64,000 nt of DNA from Holacanthus passer. Lineage: Eukaryota > Chordata > Actinopteri > Pomacanthidae. The number at the start of each line of letters is the position of its first letter. The first letter of the stretch is position 1. Below the pieces are notes generated by a model. It was not told the DNA's origin. It did not search any database and was given only the letters and a program-made list of their open reading frames with translations. The translations under genes were made by a program, and so were the position numbers. Below, one piece after another: positions 48,371-60,914 of this stretch. The stretch covers positions 2,435,501-2,499,500 of the forward strand of contig JAFREQ010000040.1 of the NCBI GenBank assembly GCA_025331565.1. Reading direction: 5' to 3'.

Positions 48371-51055
48371 CCGTGCAAGATGCCAATTAGTAGGAAAGAC
48401 AATGCCATGAAATTGCAATTAAAAGCAATGACAATTCAAAGCCTGACATTGTGCTCATGTTAGCTGATTTCCTGTTAATGACGTTGCCGTTCCATGTTTG
48501 CGTGTACCAGAGTCTATGAAGCATAGATCTAATGCGTGTGCAAGTTTGAATACAAAGCAATGCGGATAAAATCGCCTCAGGACAGTTTCTAAAAGTGACT
48601 TTCAATAACCCGTGGAAATGAAACTGTATTTAAAAAGAAGCTTTTTGAGGAGGCAATTAGGATGCACTGTGATGTGAGGTAAGCTGGCAGCCCGCAAAGG
48701 GCACAAGTCATGTTATCAGTTACATCAATACAGCCTGAATCATTGTTTCAACTCTTGAAAAGTGAGTCGACACAAAGTCAAAGTAATGTCGGAGTGTCCG
48801 GGGAAACGGGCAGGAGAAGAGCAACCAGCCAAGACAGACCTGAGATCAGCTTTATAGCAGGTTCATTAACTGACTGGAATCTGGGTACTGACATAGTTTT
48901 CGCCATTAAGGAGCTTTCCTGGGCTCCTTGACATGAATTTTTTATATAGCTTTAACATCACAGAATGAAAATCCATATGGCCTCATACAGTCAAGCTGCA
49001 GCAAACGGTGCAAACAAAAATTGTATCTGTAATTTCAATTACTTATTTCACAGCTTATATTTAATTTAATAGTTTTCTTACACATCAGAAGGAAATGAAG
49101 AGAAGGCTCAACTTTGGCCTATGATTTGTCTTTATACATTGAAGTAAGTAAGTATCTTCTATAGTAAATTAAAGCGGTCAAAGGACAAGCATATTGGTGT
49201 AAAAATGGCTGATTCCATCTTAGCATGTAGAAAATCAGTCACAGCATGTCCTTTCGCAACATAAGAAAAACCTGCTCACAGCTCACTTATAAATATCACT
49301 GAGAACAAATGAAGTCATGACTTCATACTGACAAATTCATGTGGCTGACGCTTTTCATAACCATGGAAACTTGAAGAAAATGGGATTTTAAAAAGCTAAA
49401 GAATGCTTCAAGTAGGTCAGTGTTATGGCAATGCCAAAATCTGGTGTCTATAAAAGCTGAAGAGTGGAATCAAAGGGGTTTGAGTATTAAACTGGCAGCG
49501 ATAATAAAGCCAGAGCAGCCTCACTGAGGCACCACCTAAGCCTCTTTCAGAGCCAATAAAAACCCTGGAGAGATTTATTAAAGGATATTTTCAACAAAAT
49601 CTGTCAGAAAATAAACTTGTAACTGTTTAGGACATATTTAATTGCAAATTGCTCTAATTTTTTCAGCACTATGTGTCCCAGTACTAAACCTGAGAAAAGC
49701 ACTGGTGATGTTAAGACGCATAATAGATATCATCATCTCTAAAAATAATGATTTATAGAGAAGGAGAAAATGAAGACGTCCCCAGTGTCCCTGAGTTTTC
49801 CCACAATCAGAGGTTGGTGTGACATTGTTCCCTGTGAGCTTTGTGCACAAACATGCCAAACTCAGCAAATGCAAACTGCAGGCCTATTATGCGGGACGCT
49901 CATGCTGTGCACGTTCCCCCCCTGATCCTGCCGCCAATCGATGGAGTGTGTGGTGGCGGGGTGGGCGGGGCGCTGCTGCCAGATCTCAAATCAGTAGAAA
50001 GACAATTTCTATTGATCTGGCTAAATCAGTGCAGACAGATGCAACCCATTCACAACTTTGGCAATCTATGGATCCTCCGCTGGGCTCTGACCTACATTAG
50101 GATGACAAGTAAACAGAACTTCAGAGGACACGTCTTCCGTCTCTTCCTTCTGCCGTCTTCCTCTGTCCCAGGCTCACCCGCTGTTACGCGGGTTTCATCC
50201 CCTCCCCCCCCTTCTCCCACCCGCGGTGTGGAAAAGTCACGTTTGTGCTAACAAGATTAATTAAAACGCAGCTGTAAATGAAAAGTCTTATTTTGGTATT
50301 TTGTAGCTGTGGGGTGCTTCTTCCAGCTCTGTGGTGGTTTCCGCTGGAGACGATTAGTGTTGTGCATCGTCGCATATTTTTAAGTTGCCCACTGTTGCAA
50401 TTTTATGCCGGAGTCATTGCTGCTACATTTAGGGGATAATCAGCATTTGTCCTGGAGCGCAGAAATCCGTCTCTCCCTCTTTTTTTTTTGGTGCTTTGTC
50501 TGGGAAGAAGTGATACCAAGGCTTCTCTCACCCACGCAGATGTCGACGCACGAGGTCAGAGCGTTGAGCTTATTTCACACCGTTACAGTAATGGGAGTTA
50601 ACACGAGAGTATCTGGCTGTAGCTCAGGGTGAGGGAACAGTCGTTGGATTCCAGTTTGAGCGAGACGTGTTAGCGGCTGTTGACTTAATTTGCACCTAGG
50701 CGTGTGACATCTCGTACACAGACGCACACATGAATGTAGACCTTGTGGTTCCTTTTCATGCAGCGCTTCAAAAAAAAGCCTCGTTTCCATGACAATCTGC
50801 GAGTTGATGCACCTTTTAATGACATGAAAGCATGAAATCAGGATTCAGACTGAGTAATGGCTTTGTTCCACATTGTTGTTCTGAGAGAAAGAAACTCCAG
50901 AAATGGTGTAATAACTAATAACACTACTGTAGCTATTATTACTAATATACAAGAATGTAGCCTGTGTGTATAAATGGAATTTCACTTCTCATATTTCAAA
51001 TATTAATCAAGACAATCAAGAAATGTATCAGTGTTTATATTAATATATCTGAAAT
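48371..51055. other. Intronic DNA with a GC-box-containing stretch
   Basis: Single-copy-looking. Around 49895-50230 the GC content rises, with a GGGCGGGG box (about 49963-49970) and CCAATCGAT (49934-49942). A 136-codon plus-strand frame (49841-50251) covers it but has no domain, and I do not call it a gene. Confidence 0.4.
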
Positions 51056-51175
51056 GGGCAGCTCAGGAGTTAGAGCAGGTCGTCTACTGACCGGAGGGTT
51101 GACGTTCAATCACAAACTGTCTTGTCCACGTCTGTCAAGTGTCCCTGTGAAAGACACCAGGGATGAACAAGACAG
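51056..51175 (+). repeat. tRNA-like dispersed repeat (SINE-like)
   Basis: GGCAGCTCAGGAGTTAGAGC with AGGTCGTCTACTGACCGG and GGTTGACGTTCAATC resemble the common fish GGCAGCTCAGTTGGTAGAGC...GGTTCGATCC unit with A-like and B-like boxes. It continues with CAAGTGTCCCTGTGAAAGAC. Clover-leaf pairing is lost, so it is not a tRNA gene. Confidence 0.6.
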
Positions 51176-54100
51176 TACATTCCTAATTGACTTGTCCCAA
51201 GACTGGATTAATGGGGTGGGTTGTGTCAAGAAGGTATCCGGCGTAAAGATTATTCAAAAATGTGCAAATCAAATAAAAGTGTCAAATTGCAGGTGAAATC
51301 AGATTTTAAATAATAATACTCACAGCACGAAGGCGCTGCAGTTTATCTGTTCCTTTTTTAACTTACTTTTAGGAGCTCTGATGCATAATTAGCTCCTCTT
51401 TTGTGTTTTCTCCCCATTTTCTTTTCCCCGCTCTGTTACCTGAAGCCGAGCTGTCAACGCTGAGAGGACCCGGCGTAATGTAAACAGAGATGAGGAATAT
51501 CTGCAGAAGGGAACATCACTTGGTGCTCGGGGACATAAAGCAAGCACGAAACTAAGTTTAAACCAATCTGCTCCTCAAAACAAGCAAATGAGGAAAAATT
51601 GTTCACAACAAAGAAAAAAAACAATGGAGTAATTTTCCCACTTCAAAGTTTTTTAAATAGCAATGTCGTTATGAGTAAAAGGCACTGCTGGAATAAAAGC
51701 ATGAACAATAAACAGGATGAAACATTTAGCTACAAGAGCCAGATACGGAATATTTTAGTTTTGACAAGTGATTTAAAGTTTAACACAGATGTTAAAGTTT
51801 TAATTTATATTGAACCTAAATGAAAACATCAGTAAAGCTGCAGGATTTATCCGCGTCCCGTCTGGACCGGTGGACGCGATCATCCCGGCGCCTTCAGCAG
51901 CTGCAGACCATCAGCTCACAACAGCCTCTTCTCACTAAGCTGTCAGCGTTTGACTCCTTGACCTCTTGCAGTTGTTTTGGGAGCAAATGAGTCGGTGACA
52001 CCAACACGAGCAGACAGATGGAAAATCCTGACACGTCTGGCTGCTGTGACATGAGCCTGTTTTCTGACTGAGAGCACAACATTGTCGCACCTTAACCATG
52101 TTGTTCACTTCACTCTACAGAAATATAGATTTGTATATTTTATGCTAATGCATTATTTTCAGATTCAAAATGGCATTCAAACATTTCTAGATATTTGTTG
52201 TGCAGTTGAGCGCCAACTTCCACCAAGAAGAGGGTTTGAAATGACTCTGTTATCTGATGCTTCGTATGCGACACTGAGCAAATGATTAATTGATGGAGTC
52301 ACTCAGTCAGAGTGGAACAAAATAAGTAGCCAACAAGAAACACAAGTAGCATCTCACATGCTGGATGAGAAATTTGTAGTAAAATCCATAAAAACATTCT
52401 GCTTCAGCCAACATGAAATAAATAGAAAAGCATGGAGGAGCCTGTATAAATGATTACAACAACAAACTATACACTTTTTTAAAATTTATTATCAGTCACC
52501 AATTTTATGGCACCTTTTGAAAAAAATGTGCACTTTGATGGATCCTGCTTAATTTATTCCCTGATTCGTCAATAAATTAGTTTTACTACTTTTTATGCTG
52601 CTTTAACAGTATTTAACGATCCCCTTCAGTGAAAATCAAGTTTTTAACCTTGTATGATATTTTTTATGTGCTACAAAACATATGAGTGAAATAAGCAGTC
52701 AACACATGGCGGAGCATGTCCATCTTGGAACTGCAGTGTATCAGTGTCTCAGAAATACTGATTCAGATGGTCATGGTTTCATATGTCCTAAAGAACCAAT
52801 TCTGCAACTTGTGGGGTGGAGTCTTCTGAGGGGTATCAGAGGAGAAGCCAGGTGTACCTAAATGTCAGTATTCACTATTTTAGGTTTCACTATTTTAAAA
52901 ACGACGGCACATGTTCTGTTTTCTGTTGCAAAAGAAGAAATGGTGAGCTTCATATTTTACCAAAATACAAGAGCCAAACTTCCAGAGAGAACTCAGGTTT
53001 GCACTAACCCTTTTTTTCAGAGCTCTGTTTTGCCACAAAACATCTATTGAAGCCTGACGCTGTTATATCCATTTATCCCGGGGACACAGCGAGTATGAGC
53101 CACGTTGGTCAAGCAGCAAGTTTTACTTTTCTTGTGTTTTATCTGTTGCCTGTGTCCAACAAATCTGCAGTGTGTACATATAGTACATGGGAGAGATTTT
53201 CCTGCAGGGCTTTCAGCCAGAAACTACTATTTGTGTATTTAAGGCGAGCGACTGAGGGGTGGATGGAGATAGAGACGGGGATTATTTGCATATTCATAGG
53301 TCTGTGCATACTAAATGAAGGCTAAGGTGTAGTCCCACCGTAAGGCATGATGGGATTTTTTTTTCATGGAAGTGTGTAAAAATAAATAAATATGTAATTT
53401 GTGTGAACAGACGTGATATTTTAAGGGGTTTAATCAGTGCTGGGAGAGGGATATTTAACTGCGGGGGTTCAGCAGGTTGCAGTTAATTGGCACTTCCCCA
53501 CATGGAGAGAAAGGTGTTACTGCAGTTGCTGCTGACAAACCGATACAAAATGGTATCACAACTGGTCTTTGGCGTTTCCACCATCGACACCAGCGTTGAA
53601 AGGGAACATAAATATCCTCCGCTAATTAAGAACGAGGTCACGAGTTTTACATCATCTGCTCTTATTCTACCAGCAACAGTAACAAAAAGCATCCTGACCT
53701 CTTCCACCTCGATTTGATCCTCCTCCACCTCCTGCTGCTCTCAGGGCAGCGCAGCAGGGGTGATGGGCAGTTTGCTGCCCACCACGAGGGAGCTGCATGA
53801 TACCGAGCCTGGAGGAAAACAGAGCGAGTAGATCTGTCTTCAGTGCTAAACACCCAAGAACTCATCTGACCCGAAAACATTACAGTGGGAGACAGTTCAT
53901 CCTCCTCAAGGCCTGAAACTTATCTTTCTCCCTTCATCCAGTTTGGGCTAACTCCATCGATGATCGTTGATCTGATTCAAGCAAATGTAGATGTGTGGCC
54001 ACAAAGATAAACAGATACGCAGGCGAGAGATGATGAATTTAGCTATTTCTGTTGTGCTTCAGTGAAAATATGCATCTGGAACATAGTGAGAATACAGATG

Positions 54101-56450
54101 GACAGCGGAGAAGTCGACCAGCGCATATTGACGTTTTGATATTTTTCATTCGCCATGACCCCGGGTTGTCACTGCAATCCATTGTAACCGCTGTGAATTC
54201 AAGCTGACACCAACTCAGCTCAGACACAAACTTTTCAGAGCCACTTTTTAAGCCCACGGGCATTAAATATTTCATATTCAAAACAAGTTGTACTGTATGT
54301 TTGCAGGCTGACGTACAGTCTTCTGTCTGTCACGTCACACTGTCTTCTCACCCTGTATGTGGAATCATATCTTCCCGCAGCGTTGAGCCGACACTGTCGA
54401 GGTCTATATACATCAACGTATGTATTAACGCTTAAAGATTTTCTCTGTGTGTTTCATCACTTTCAGTTGTCAGAGCATATCTGCAACATGATAATTTCCT
54501 ATACATTTAATGCACTTGATGATTTTAGTTGATCAGGTTCAGGAGGTTTTCAATAGGTTTAGTCAGTGAATAAACTGGCAACTGGTGAGATTTTCTTATT
54601 TATATATTTGATGTATTCGGTGCTAAGCGCTCGTTGCTATGGTGTATTTATTTTTGCTCTGCAATTCAGAGAGATCATGTGTCAGTTAAACAGTCAGGCC
54701 TGTACTGTGCTGTCTTCATCCTTTATACTTTCCTGTCTGAGTTTCTCTCAGTAGCACTTGTTTTTGTCATTTCAGCCAAAGCTGTCACTGCACATACTAT
54801 AACTACCCAGGGTTTTTTTTTTTTTTTTTCTGTCGCTGCCTCTGGAAAGATGCTTAACTTCTTGCATGACAGAGAACTTTTTGGTCTTGTGTCAGAAAAC
54901 CGGACAATCATGCCGCAGTATCACGGTCCTGCAGGGCTACTCGAAGGATTCTGCTCATAAAGATCTGCATCAAATGTATTTCTATGATAATATGATATAA
55001 TATTTTTCAGTGACATTTCAGGTAATTTCACACTGTCAGCGATGTGTTAAACATATTCATAAATGTAGGCAACAATAAACATAAATGTATTGAGCAGGAC
55101 TCATCTTGGATTTTACTGGTAACTGTTTTCAACATTCAGTATCATAATATTTCAACTTCCCGAGCTCAAGATGATGTTTGCAAATGTCTTTATTTGTTGA
55201 TCAGTCCCATATTTAAAGATATTCAATTAATGATGATGTAAAGTACAGTGAAAAGCTGGACATTCTCACATTTAAAGAGCTGGAACCAGCATTTTTTCAC
55301 AGCGTTCCTGGCTTTGTGTCCTCATTTTGTCCTTGTCGCTTGTTGTTTTGTCTCTTCTCGCGGATATTACGGCCGGGAAAATGGGCTAAATAAATGGCAC
55401 CTTTATAGTCCAGCAACTTTAATGTGGAATCAATATGTCACAAAGAAGAGTGATTTGTATCCATTACAAAATAAGCAGAGAATTACTCCTGGTAGACTCC
55501 AGACATCCCTTGTAATCCTGTGAGTAAGTTTTCAAAATGGAAAATGATTTTTTTTTCTTGCATGTTGTTGCTGAGCCAGCACTTTCATTTTGATGGCAGT
55601 AAATTTTGGAAAATCAGCAATAACGACACATTAATATAAGTATATCCCCCCCGAGACCAATTTGTCCTGCACAAAGCCACTATCTGAGTCTGAGGTTTAG
55701 GTTCTCTGTGTTACTGTGCATAAAAATATCTGCACTGGCCTAAAAATTACACTCCTTCATTGCAAGCTTCTCCGGTTCAAGGTCAATTTAAAAAGGTGTT
55801 TAAAATTGCCAGAGCCACATGAGATTCTTCCCATTCCCCAGAAAACAGTCATAAAACCTGGTTATCACAGTGCATGAGGCAAAAAAAAAAGCAATTTAAC
55901 TGACTCTGTTTGCACATGATAAAGTATGTTGTCTCTTGCCTCCTCAAAACTGTGAGAACTTATTAACAGCTTGTGGAGTTGGGACTCACACTGATATAAA
56001 TAATCCATATATTAATAATCTAACTGAGAGTTGTTGTTTATGAGATAAGTTGAAATCAAACATATTTTAATTGGATCAGTGTTCATATAATCTGTATTGA
56101 CTCATCCAGATCTCATCCACTCTACTGTCTCCAGAAGATTGAATTCACATTCAACACCTGTGAAGTTGCCCTTTTAAAAGTCGAAATTTCAAATCAGAAG
56201 TGCAAAAGCTGGGTCTGGGTGAACCAGTCGACATGAAACAGCTTGCAAATTGCTGCTGAAATGGTGTCGACACCGAGGTCTGACATCGGCCATCAGCTGC
56301 TACAAAGACTGAAATGCGTTATTTTCAAAGACAGGCTTTATATTGGAAGAGCTCCTCTGTTCTTACCTGGAGGATCATAACACAATTGGCTTCTCAGGAG
56401 AAGAAGGCTCATCATGGTCATGTGGTCATTATTTATCCCCAGAGGCAACA

Positions 56451-56456
56451 AACACA

Positions 56457-56487
<31 letters not shown>
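56451..56487. repeat. CA microsatellite
   Basis: A CA run of about eighteen units. Confidence 0.9.
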
Positions 56488-56492
<5 letters not shown>

Positions 56493-57365
56493 GTGCGCTA
56501 ATAACAAGCGCTGCAGCCCCTCTTTGACGGCGGTTTATCGCTGACAGAAGATGTGGAGGTGAAGAGGTCACTCATTCCCTGAGGGAGATTGCATGTTGGC
56601 AGCTAGATTGTATGTCACAGTTCAAGGCCTCATCTCCTCCCGTTACCAATAAGAACAGAAGTACAACAAATCAAAGTAATCCCAGCAAAGTAACCACAGA
56701 GGAGGGCGCCCCTTCAAAACTCTGTGACGAGTTGCAACACATTGCACAAAGGGAGGGAAAAAAAAAAAAAAACCACAGATGAAGCAGAGATCTTTAAATG
56801 TGAAGCGCAGCTGTGGAACATGACAGGCTTCACGGCGCGAATGAAAGTGATCTGTTGCGGGGCTATCGGAGCGGGATTGACAGAGGCAGACAGACACCGA
56901 AGCTCAAACATCCCCACGGCAAACAGATACGATCGGCCAGATAGAGCAGATTGACAGCAGATGCTTTGATGGGCTGAGAAGCGTTGTTGTGCAGGGAGGA
57001 GAGTGAAGCAGAGGTAGGTTACAGCACGGCGCTAACACTCTGATTAACTAGTGTACACATAATGCAAGCTCCAAATATGCCAAAGCTTAACACAGAATAC
57101 AATGCACTGTACACCCACACCAAAGTACTGTATAGGCTACAGAAAAAGCTCGACTCACCCACACAGTGGGCTTTGTACACATGATCTAAATGCATGATCT
57201 GTCTCTCACACTCCCCCCTCCTCACTCCTCTCACATCGCTCTGCTTGCACAGACTCACACAACAGAGCTGCCTCTAAACAAGATATGAAAAAAATATGAG
57301 TAACAGAGGAAGAAAAAAGTCAACAACACACCACTTTCTGCAAAACAAGCATCCCCTGAAAAAAG

Positions 57366-57389
57366 CACACACACACACACACACACACT
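57366..57389. repeat. CA microsatellite next to the first coding exon
   Basis: About twelve CA units, only some 30 bp into the intron from the GTGAGT donor. Read on the gene strand it is a GT run close to the donor, where such runs can influence splicing. Confidence 0.95.
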
Positions 57390-57422
57390 CAGAGAGAGAA
57401 CATTTTAAGATGAAGGACTCAC

Positions 57423-57743
57423 CCAGAACAGGAGGTTGAAGAAGACCATTCCATATCGCAGGGCCATCATGCAACCCTCGGCCATCCTGCAGCGCCGCAG
57501 TTCTAGGAGGAATATGAAGGAGAGGTCCAGGTAAAACACCACATACTTCTTCCCCTGGGCGTAGCGCCCCTTGGACGTCTGCGGCCCCTTTGTCGTGTGG
57601 AAGCCAAACGCAAACGGTGGCCGCTTGTACTCAAACTCCCCACTGAAGCGGTGAAACCCAGAAGTGAACGGTGGCGTGTCGGGTTTGCTGTCCAGAGATG
57701 GACTGCGCCGGTACGGAGTCTCGTCTGTGCTCGAGCGTCTCAT
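57423..57743 (-). CDS. tspan4/tspan9: Tetraspanin (TSPAN4/TSPAN9 group), first coding exon with N-terminal extension
   Basis: This exon holds 107 codons on the minus strand and ends at a strong donor (TGG then GTGAGT, 57422-57417). The last 21 codons, from the ATG at 57483-57485, give the standard tetraspanin start: MAEGC, a basic ALRYG, then FFNLLFW, the beginning of TM1. That ATG has a good Kozak context (A at -3, G at +4). The frame stays open upstream for 86 more codons to an ATG at 57741-57743, and an in-frame TGA (57771-57773) lies 30 nt before it. The extension is rich in S, T, P and R (RRSSTDETPYRRSPSLDSKP), has repeated GFH segments, and ends in a hydrophobic run (YVVFYLDLSFIFLLEL) followed by RRCR. 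Its third codon positions are GC-rich, as expected for coding DNA. Tetraspanins are four-pass membrane organisers at the plasma membrane and in endosomes. The standard start is near certain; use of the upstream start is an inference. Confidence 0.85.
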
Positions 57744-60337
57744 TATGGAAGCTTTGAGAGTCTTTGATAGTCACTCTGTGTACTTCAGGTCTGAGCAAAG
57801 TCCACGGCGAGGGAGCAGAAGTTATTCCACCGGGGGCTGAGAGACGGATTCAGCAATGTTTCAACCTATCCTCAGTTTGACTCAAAATAATTATGACCCC
57901 TATCAAACCCTGGAATGGCTGATTTAATTATACCTCAAGCGTGATCGCACTTGATCTGAGTTAATCTGTGGAAGATAACGTGCTACCCTTCACTTGACTG
58001 AAGTTCCTCTCTTTAATCCTATAGTGCCACTATATTCAGCAGGAGACTTTGCATAATCCTGCCGCAACACCTGTGTAATTCTGTGTATTTAGGACATAAT
58101 CTCAACACACACACGCACATCTGCACATCCCTGTTTCCCTCTCTGTAATCGCTCAAACACAGGTGTCATGCTCTGCGAGATAAGCTGGTTTTGCAGTTTC
58201 ATCTCGTAACAGTTCAATCAGGGAAACGACTGGAGGGCTTCGACTCGCCCGCTCCAGCTGCTTTTGGGTCAGTCAAACGATCCAGAAACCTACCTACCTG
58301 GTCTCATGAGAAATTCCTGAGCAGGTGCTCTCGGCCGGGAGGTAATGGCCCCCCCGGTTCGGCCAATCAACTTCTCTTACTGAGTAACAGATCAGGCGTC
58401 CGCTGAGAATGAAACGCCGTGGTCTAAGTCGCGGCGGAGTGTTCGGCATGTGGTTGTGGCTGTCGATGTGCTTTTTGCTGACATGCAAAAAAAATAATAA
58501 AACTACACAAGACGGGGAGATGAAAGGAGAAGATGGATTCACGGATGTGAGAGAAAGGTTGGAAAGAAATACGAAAGGATGAATAATGCATGTGAGTGGA
58601 CCATGCTTTGGCTTCTCGAATAAGTGTCCCTTTTGAATTCCTGCCTTCTTTTGCCCTAACTTGTCCCCTTTGTCTCTGAAAAGTCTTCCAGGGGTTACTC
58701 TGCCTCTCTCCACCGCCTGATCTTCACACATCTAGCAATCCCCCCTCCTTCAGCTCCCTCTTATTCTCTCCCTGCACCTCACTCTCAGCCCCTCTCTGCG
58801 CTCCCCCTTCTCTGCTGACGGCGGTTAATTAATTTCCAGACTCTCATCAGTGAGGCAAAGTGCGCGCTGTCCCCTCTTCTCGTCTCTCCCTCCTCCGCTA
58901 CAGCATCTCTCTCCTCTTCTCTAGGTGGGCAAGGAGATCAAGGTGTCCACCGGGGTCATGGCCGGGCAGCGGGAGAAGAAGGAGCGAGAAGGAGAGACAG
59001 GCAGAGAGAGGAGAGAAAGACAGTTTCCTCCTCAGAGAAGCGAAAGAAAGACTGCAGTGTTTGAGCGCTGGTCCAGTCCTGCTGCCTGAAGCTCCCTCCC
59101 TCTTTCTCTTTCTCACAAGCTCCTGTTCTCTCTCTCCCTCCCCTTTTCTCTCCTCGCTCCTCTCACGAGCGTCGATGCTCTCCCCTCCGTCTCAAACACC
59201 CCATCCCTCCTCAGTAACTGTCCCCAAAACCTGGCAGCGCGAAAGCCAGGAGCAGTCATTCATATTCTGGCCACACCCTTACGAGGGAGCGCAACCAATC
59301 GGTGTCCTGCAGCCCCATCCTCCCTCGCGCGCACGGCAATCATGCCCTACCATCTACCAGATAACACTCGCGAATACACACACAAGGATGCACACACGGA
59401 GACGCACACAAAACCTGGTGTGTCGTTAACATAGCAGTGCTGCACTTGCGCTAGTGCTTCCTCCTCCTCTCCTCTCTGCCTCCTGCCTGGAACTCATTCC
59501 ACATGCAGGGGTTGTTCCTGCACACAACCCATGCTGCTCTCTGCACGCTTGGCTTCAGTCATGTTCCTCTCTCTCCCTCTCTCCCTCCGGACCTGGACTT
59601 GGGTCATACAGTATCCATGTAGCCACACTTGGCACAGATTTCCACACCAAGAACAACTCACCTAAAGTGTGTGTCTGCAGAAGTGTACTGTAGGAGTGTG
59701 CACGCTGCTGCTGACATGCACACAACACAACTGCATGCTCCTCCACAGCCTGGCAGCCATCTGGGTCAGTGGCTTCATGAGTGCACGGGGACGTTTCAAA
59801 GCTGCAGAGGTACTGACTTTATTCATGGCAGCATCAAGTATTTAATGGATTTCTGTTTCGTCTCCTGTGTGTATTTTTGTCAGACAGCGGAGGCGGCGGC
59901 CTGGGAGAGTGAATGTGACTTACTGACTGACTGACACTGTTTTAAAGAGCATGCGCAAATGATGTTTTCTCCCAAAACAAGATAAGACAGATTTTGGACT
60001 ATGTGTGCAAAGATTTTAGAACTGATAAGTGATGGATAGTAGCAGCACTGATGCAGCAATGTCTGGAAATACAGAGTTAACGTCTCGACGTCATGCCTGT
60101 GTTCGCTGTTGTTGTGTTTGTATACTTTTATTGACTAACTTTTTAATCTCTTTTAATGTCTAATTCTCTCACTGTTTTATGATTCCATCTTCCTACCCGG
60201 GGACGACCGGTGGAAAACAGTAATTTGCTGAAATCCAGCACATTAGATCTCACTGTTCAAATAAAGATTTTTTTTTTTTATTTAATTAAGCCTGTGAGTT
60301 AATGGCACCATGTTCTGGCAAAAAGCAGGGTTCTCAT
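57744..60337 (-). other. Upstream region of the tetraspanin gene
   Basis: The sequence is richer in C/T and GC than the intron. It should contain the 5' untranslated region and perhaps a non-coding first exon, but no exon boundary can be fixed by eye. Overlapping frames on both strands (58294-58731 minus, 58860-59429 plus) are low-complexity and have no domain. Confidence 0.45.
58730..59200 (-). promoter_or_regulatory. Candidate promoter / 5' region (GA-rich on the gene strand)
   Basis: On the gene strand this stretch is GA-rich, with GGGAGAG and GAGAGAGG words, has local CpG enrichment, and lies about 1 kb upstream of the first coding exon. No TATA box or initiator stands out. Assignment rests on position and composition only. 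Confidence 0.3.
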
Positions 60338-60914
60338 TAGCCAGGTTTCCATTCACATGTAGCACACATTTTAACTCAATTTGCAGAAAATTTGCAAAAG
60401 GAAATGCAAATTAATGCGTTTCCATCCATTACTGTTCTGTAAATATACATGCGTCATCGAGATAAACAGCTGGTGGCGCTAAGTGTCCAGTCAGGTGCTA
60501 TTAAACCACTGCAGAAGAAGCAAGTGCGACAAGATGACGTAATTAAAAGAGCATCAGTCAAACCTCAAATGGTGAAAACAATTTAAAGAACATGATGGAA
60601 ATATGACATTTCTGTTTCTGTTTGTTTAATTTTGAGGAATAGTCTCAATATATAAATATCATGATGTAAATAAATGGTTAACTCGTTGGTCTCGAAAGGT
60701 TCAGGATGATTCAAAACAGTAGACGTCATGTTGTTCTCATCCCATTTAATGCCACATTTTTTTTTTTTAAATTAGTAAGAGATGTCAGTATTAACACCAG
60801 TGTCGACGTGTTTCATCACAGAGAGTCATATCATTTAGTTCACAGCTCATAAAAGATGTTGAAGTGCGCCTCTAGGTCACATGCTTCATGTGCGTCAAGA
60901 CTTATTGTGTCACC

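Larger units (their letters stand above)
51176..57416. other. Intronic DNA near the first exon; no further exon recognised
   Basis: Contains a poly-T tract (about 54811-54830) and CA microsatellites at 56451-56487 and 57366-57389. Frames at 52816-53050, 53487-53880 and 54634-54960 have no domain. No clear transposon ends are seen, so this is the most repeat-poor part of the intron. Confidence 0.4.
9353..57422 (-). other. Long first intron of the tetraspanin gene
   Basis: The two coding exons are joined by a 48,070-bp intron with GT at 57422-57421 and AG at 9354-9353. The phase-0 junction rebuilds an uninterrupted TM1, which is the evidence that these exons belong together. I found no other recognisable coding exon inside on either strand. 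Long 5' introns that carry regulatory DNA are common in developmental and membrane-signalling genes. The repeats and possible regulatory stretches are listed separately. Confidence 0.85.

Noticed and set aside
49841..50251. 136-codon plus-strand frame
   Set aside because: No recognisable motif and no supported exon boundaries. Kept only as part of a possible regulatory patch.
51056..51175. Functional tRNA gene
   Set aside because: Box-like motifs are present but the clover-leaf stems do not pair and no terminator follows. It matches a dispersed repeat better.
52816..53050. Cysteine-containing frames that faintly recall a THAP-type zinc finger
   Set aside because: The C-x-C spacing and the downstream tryptophan and proline landmarks of the THAP family are absent.
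58860..59429. 189-codon plus-strand frame
   Set aside because: Low-complexity S/P/R-rich translation produced by CT/GA-rich DNA. It lies in the likely promoter region of the minus-strand gene.
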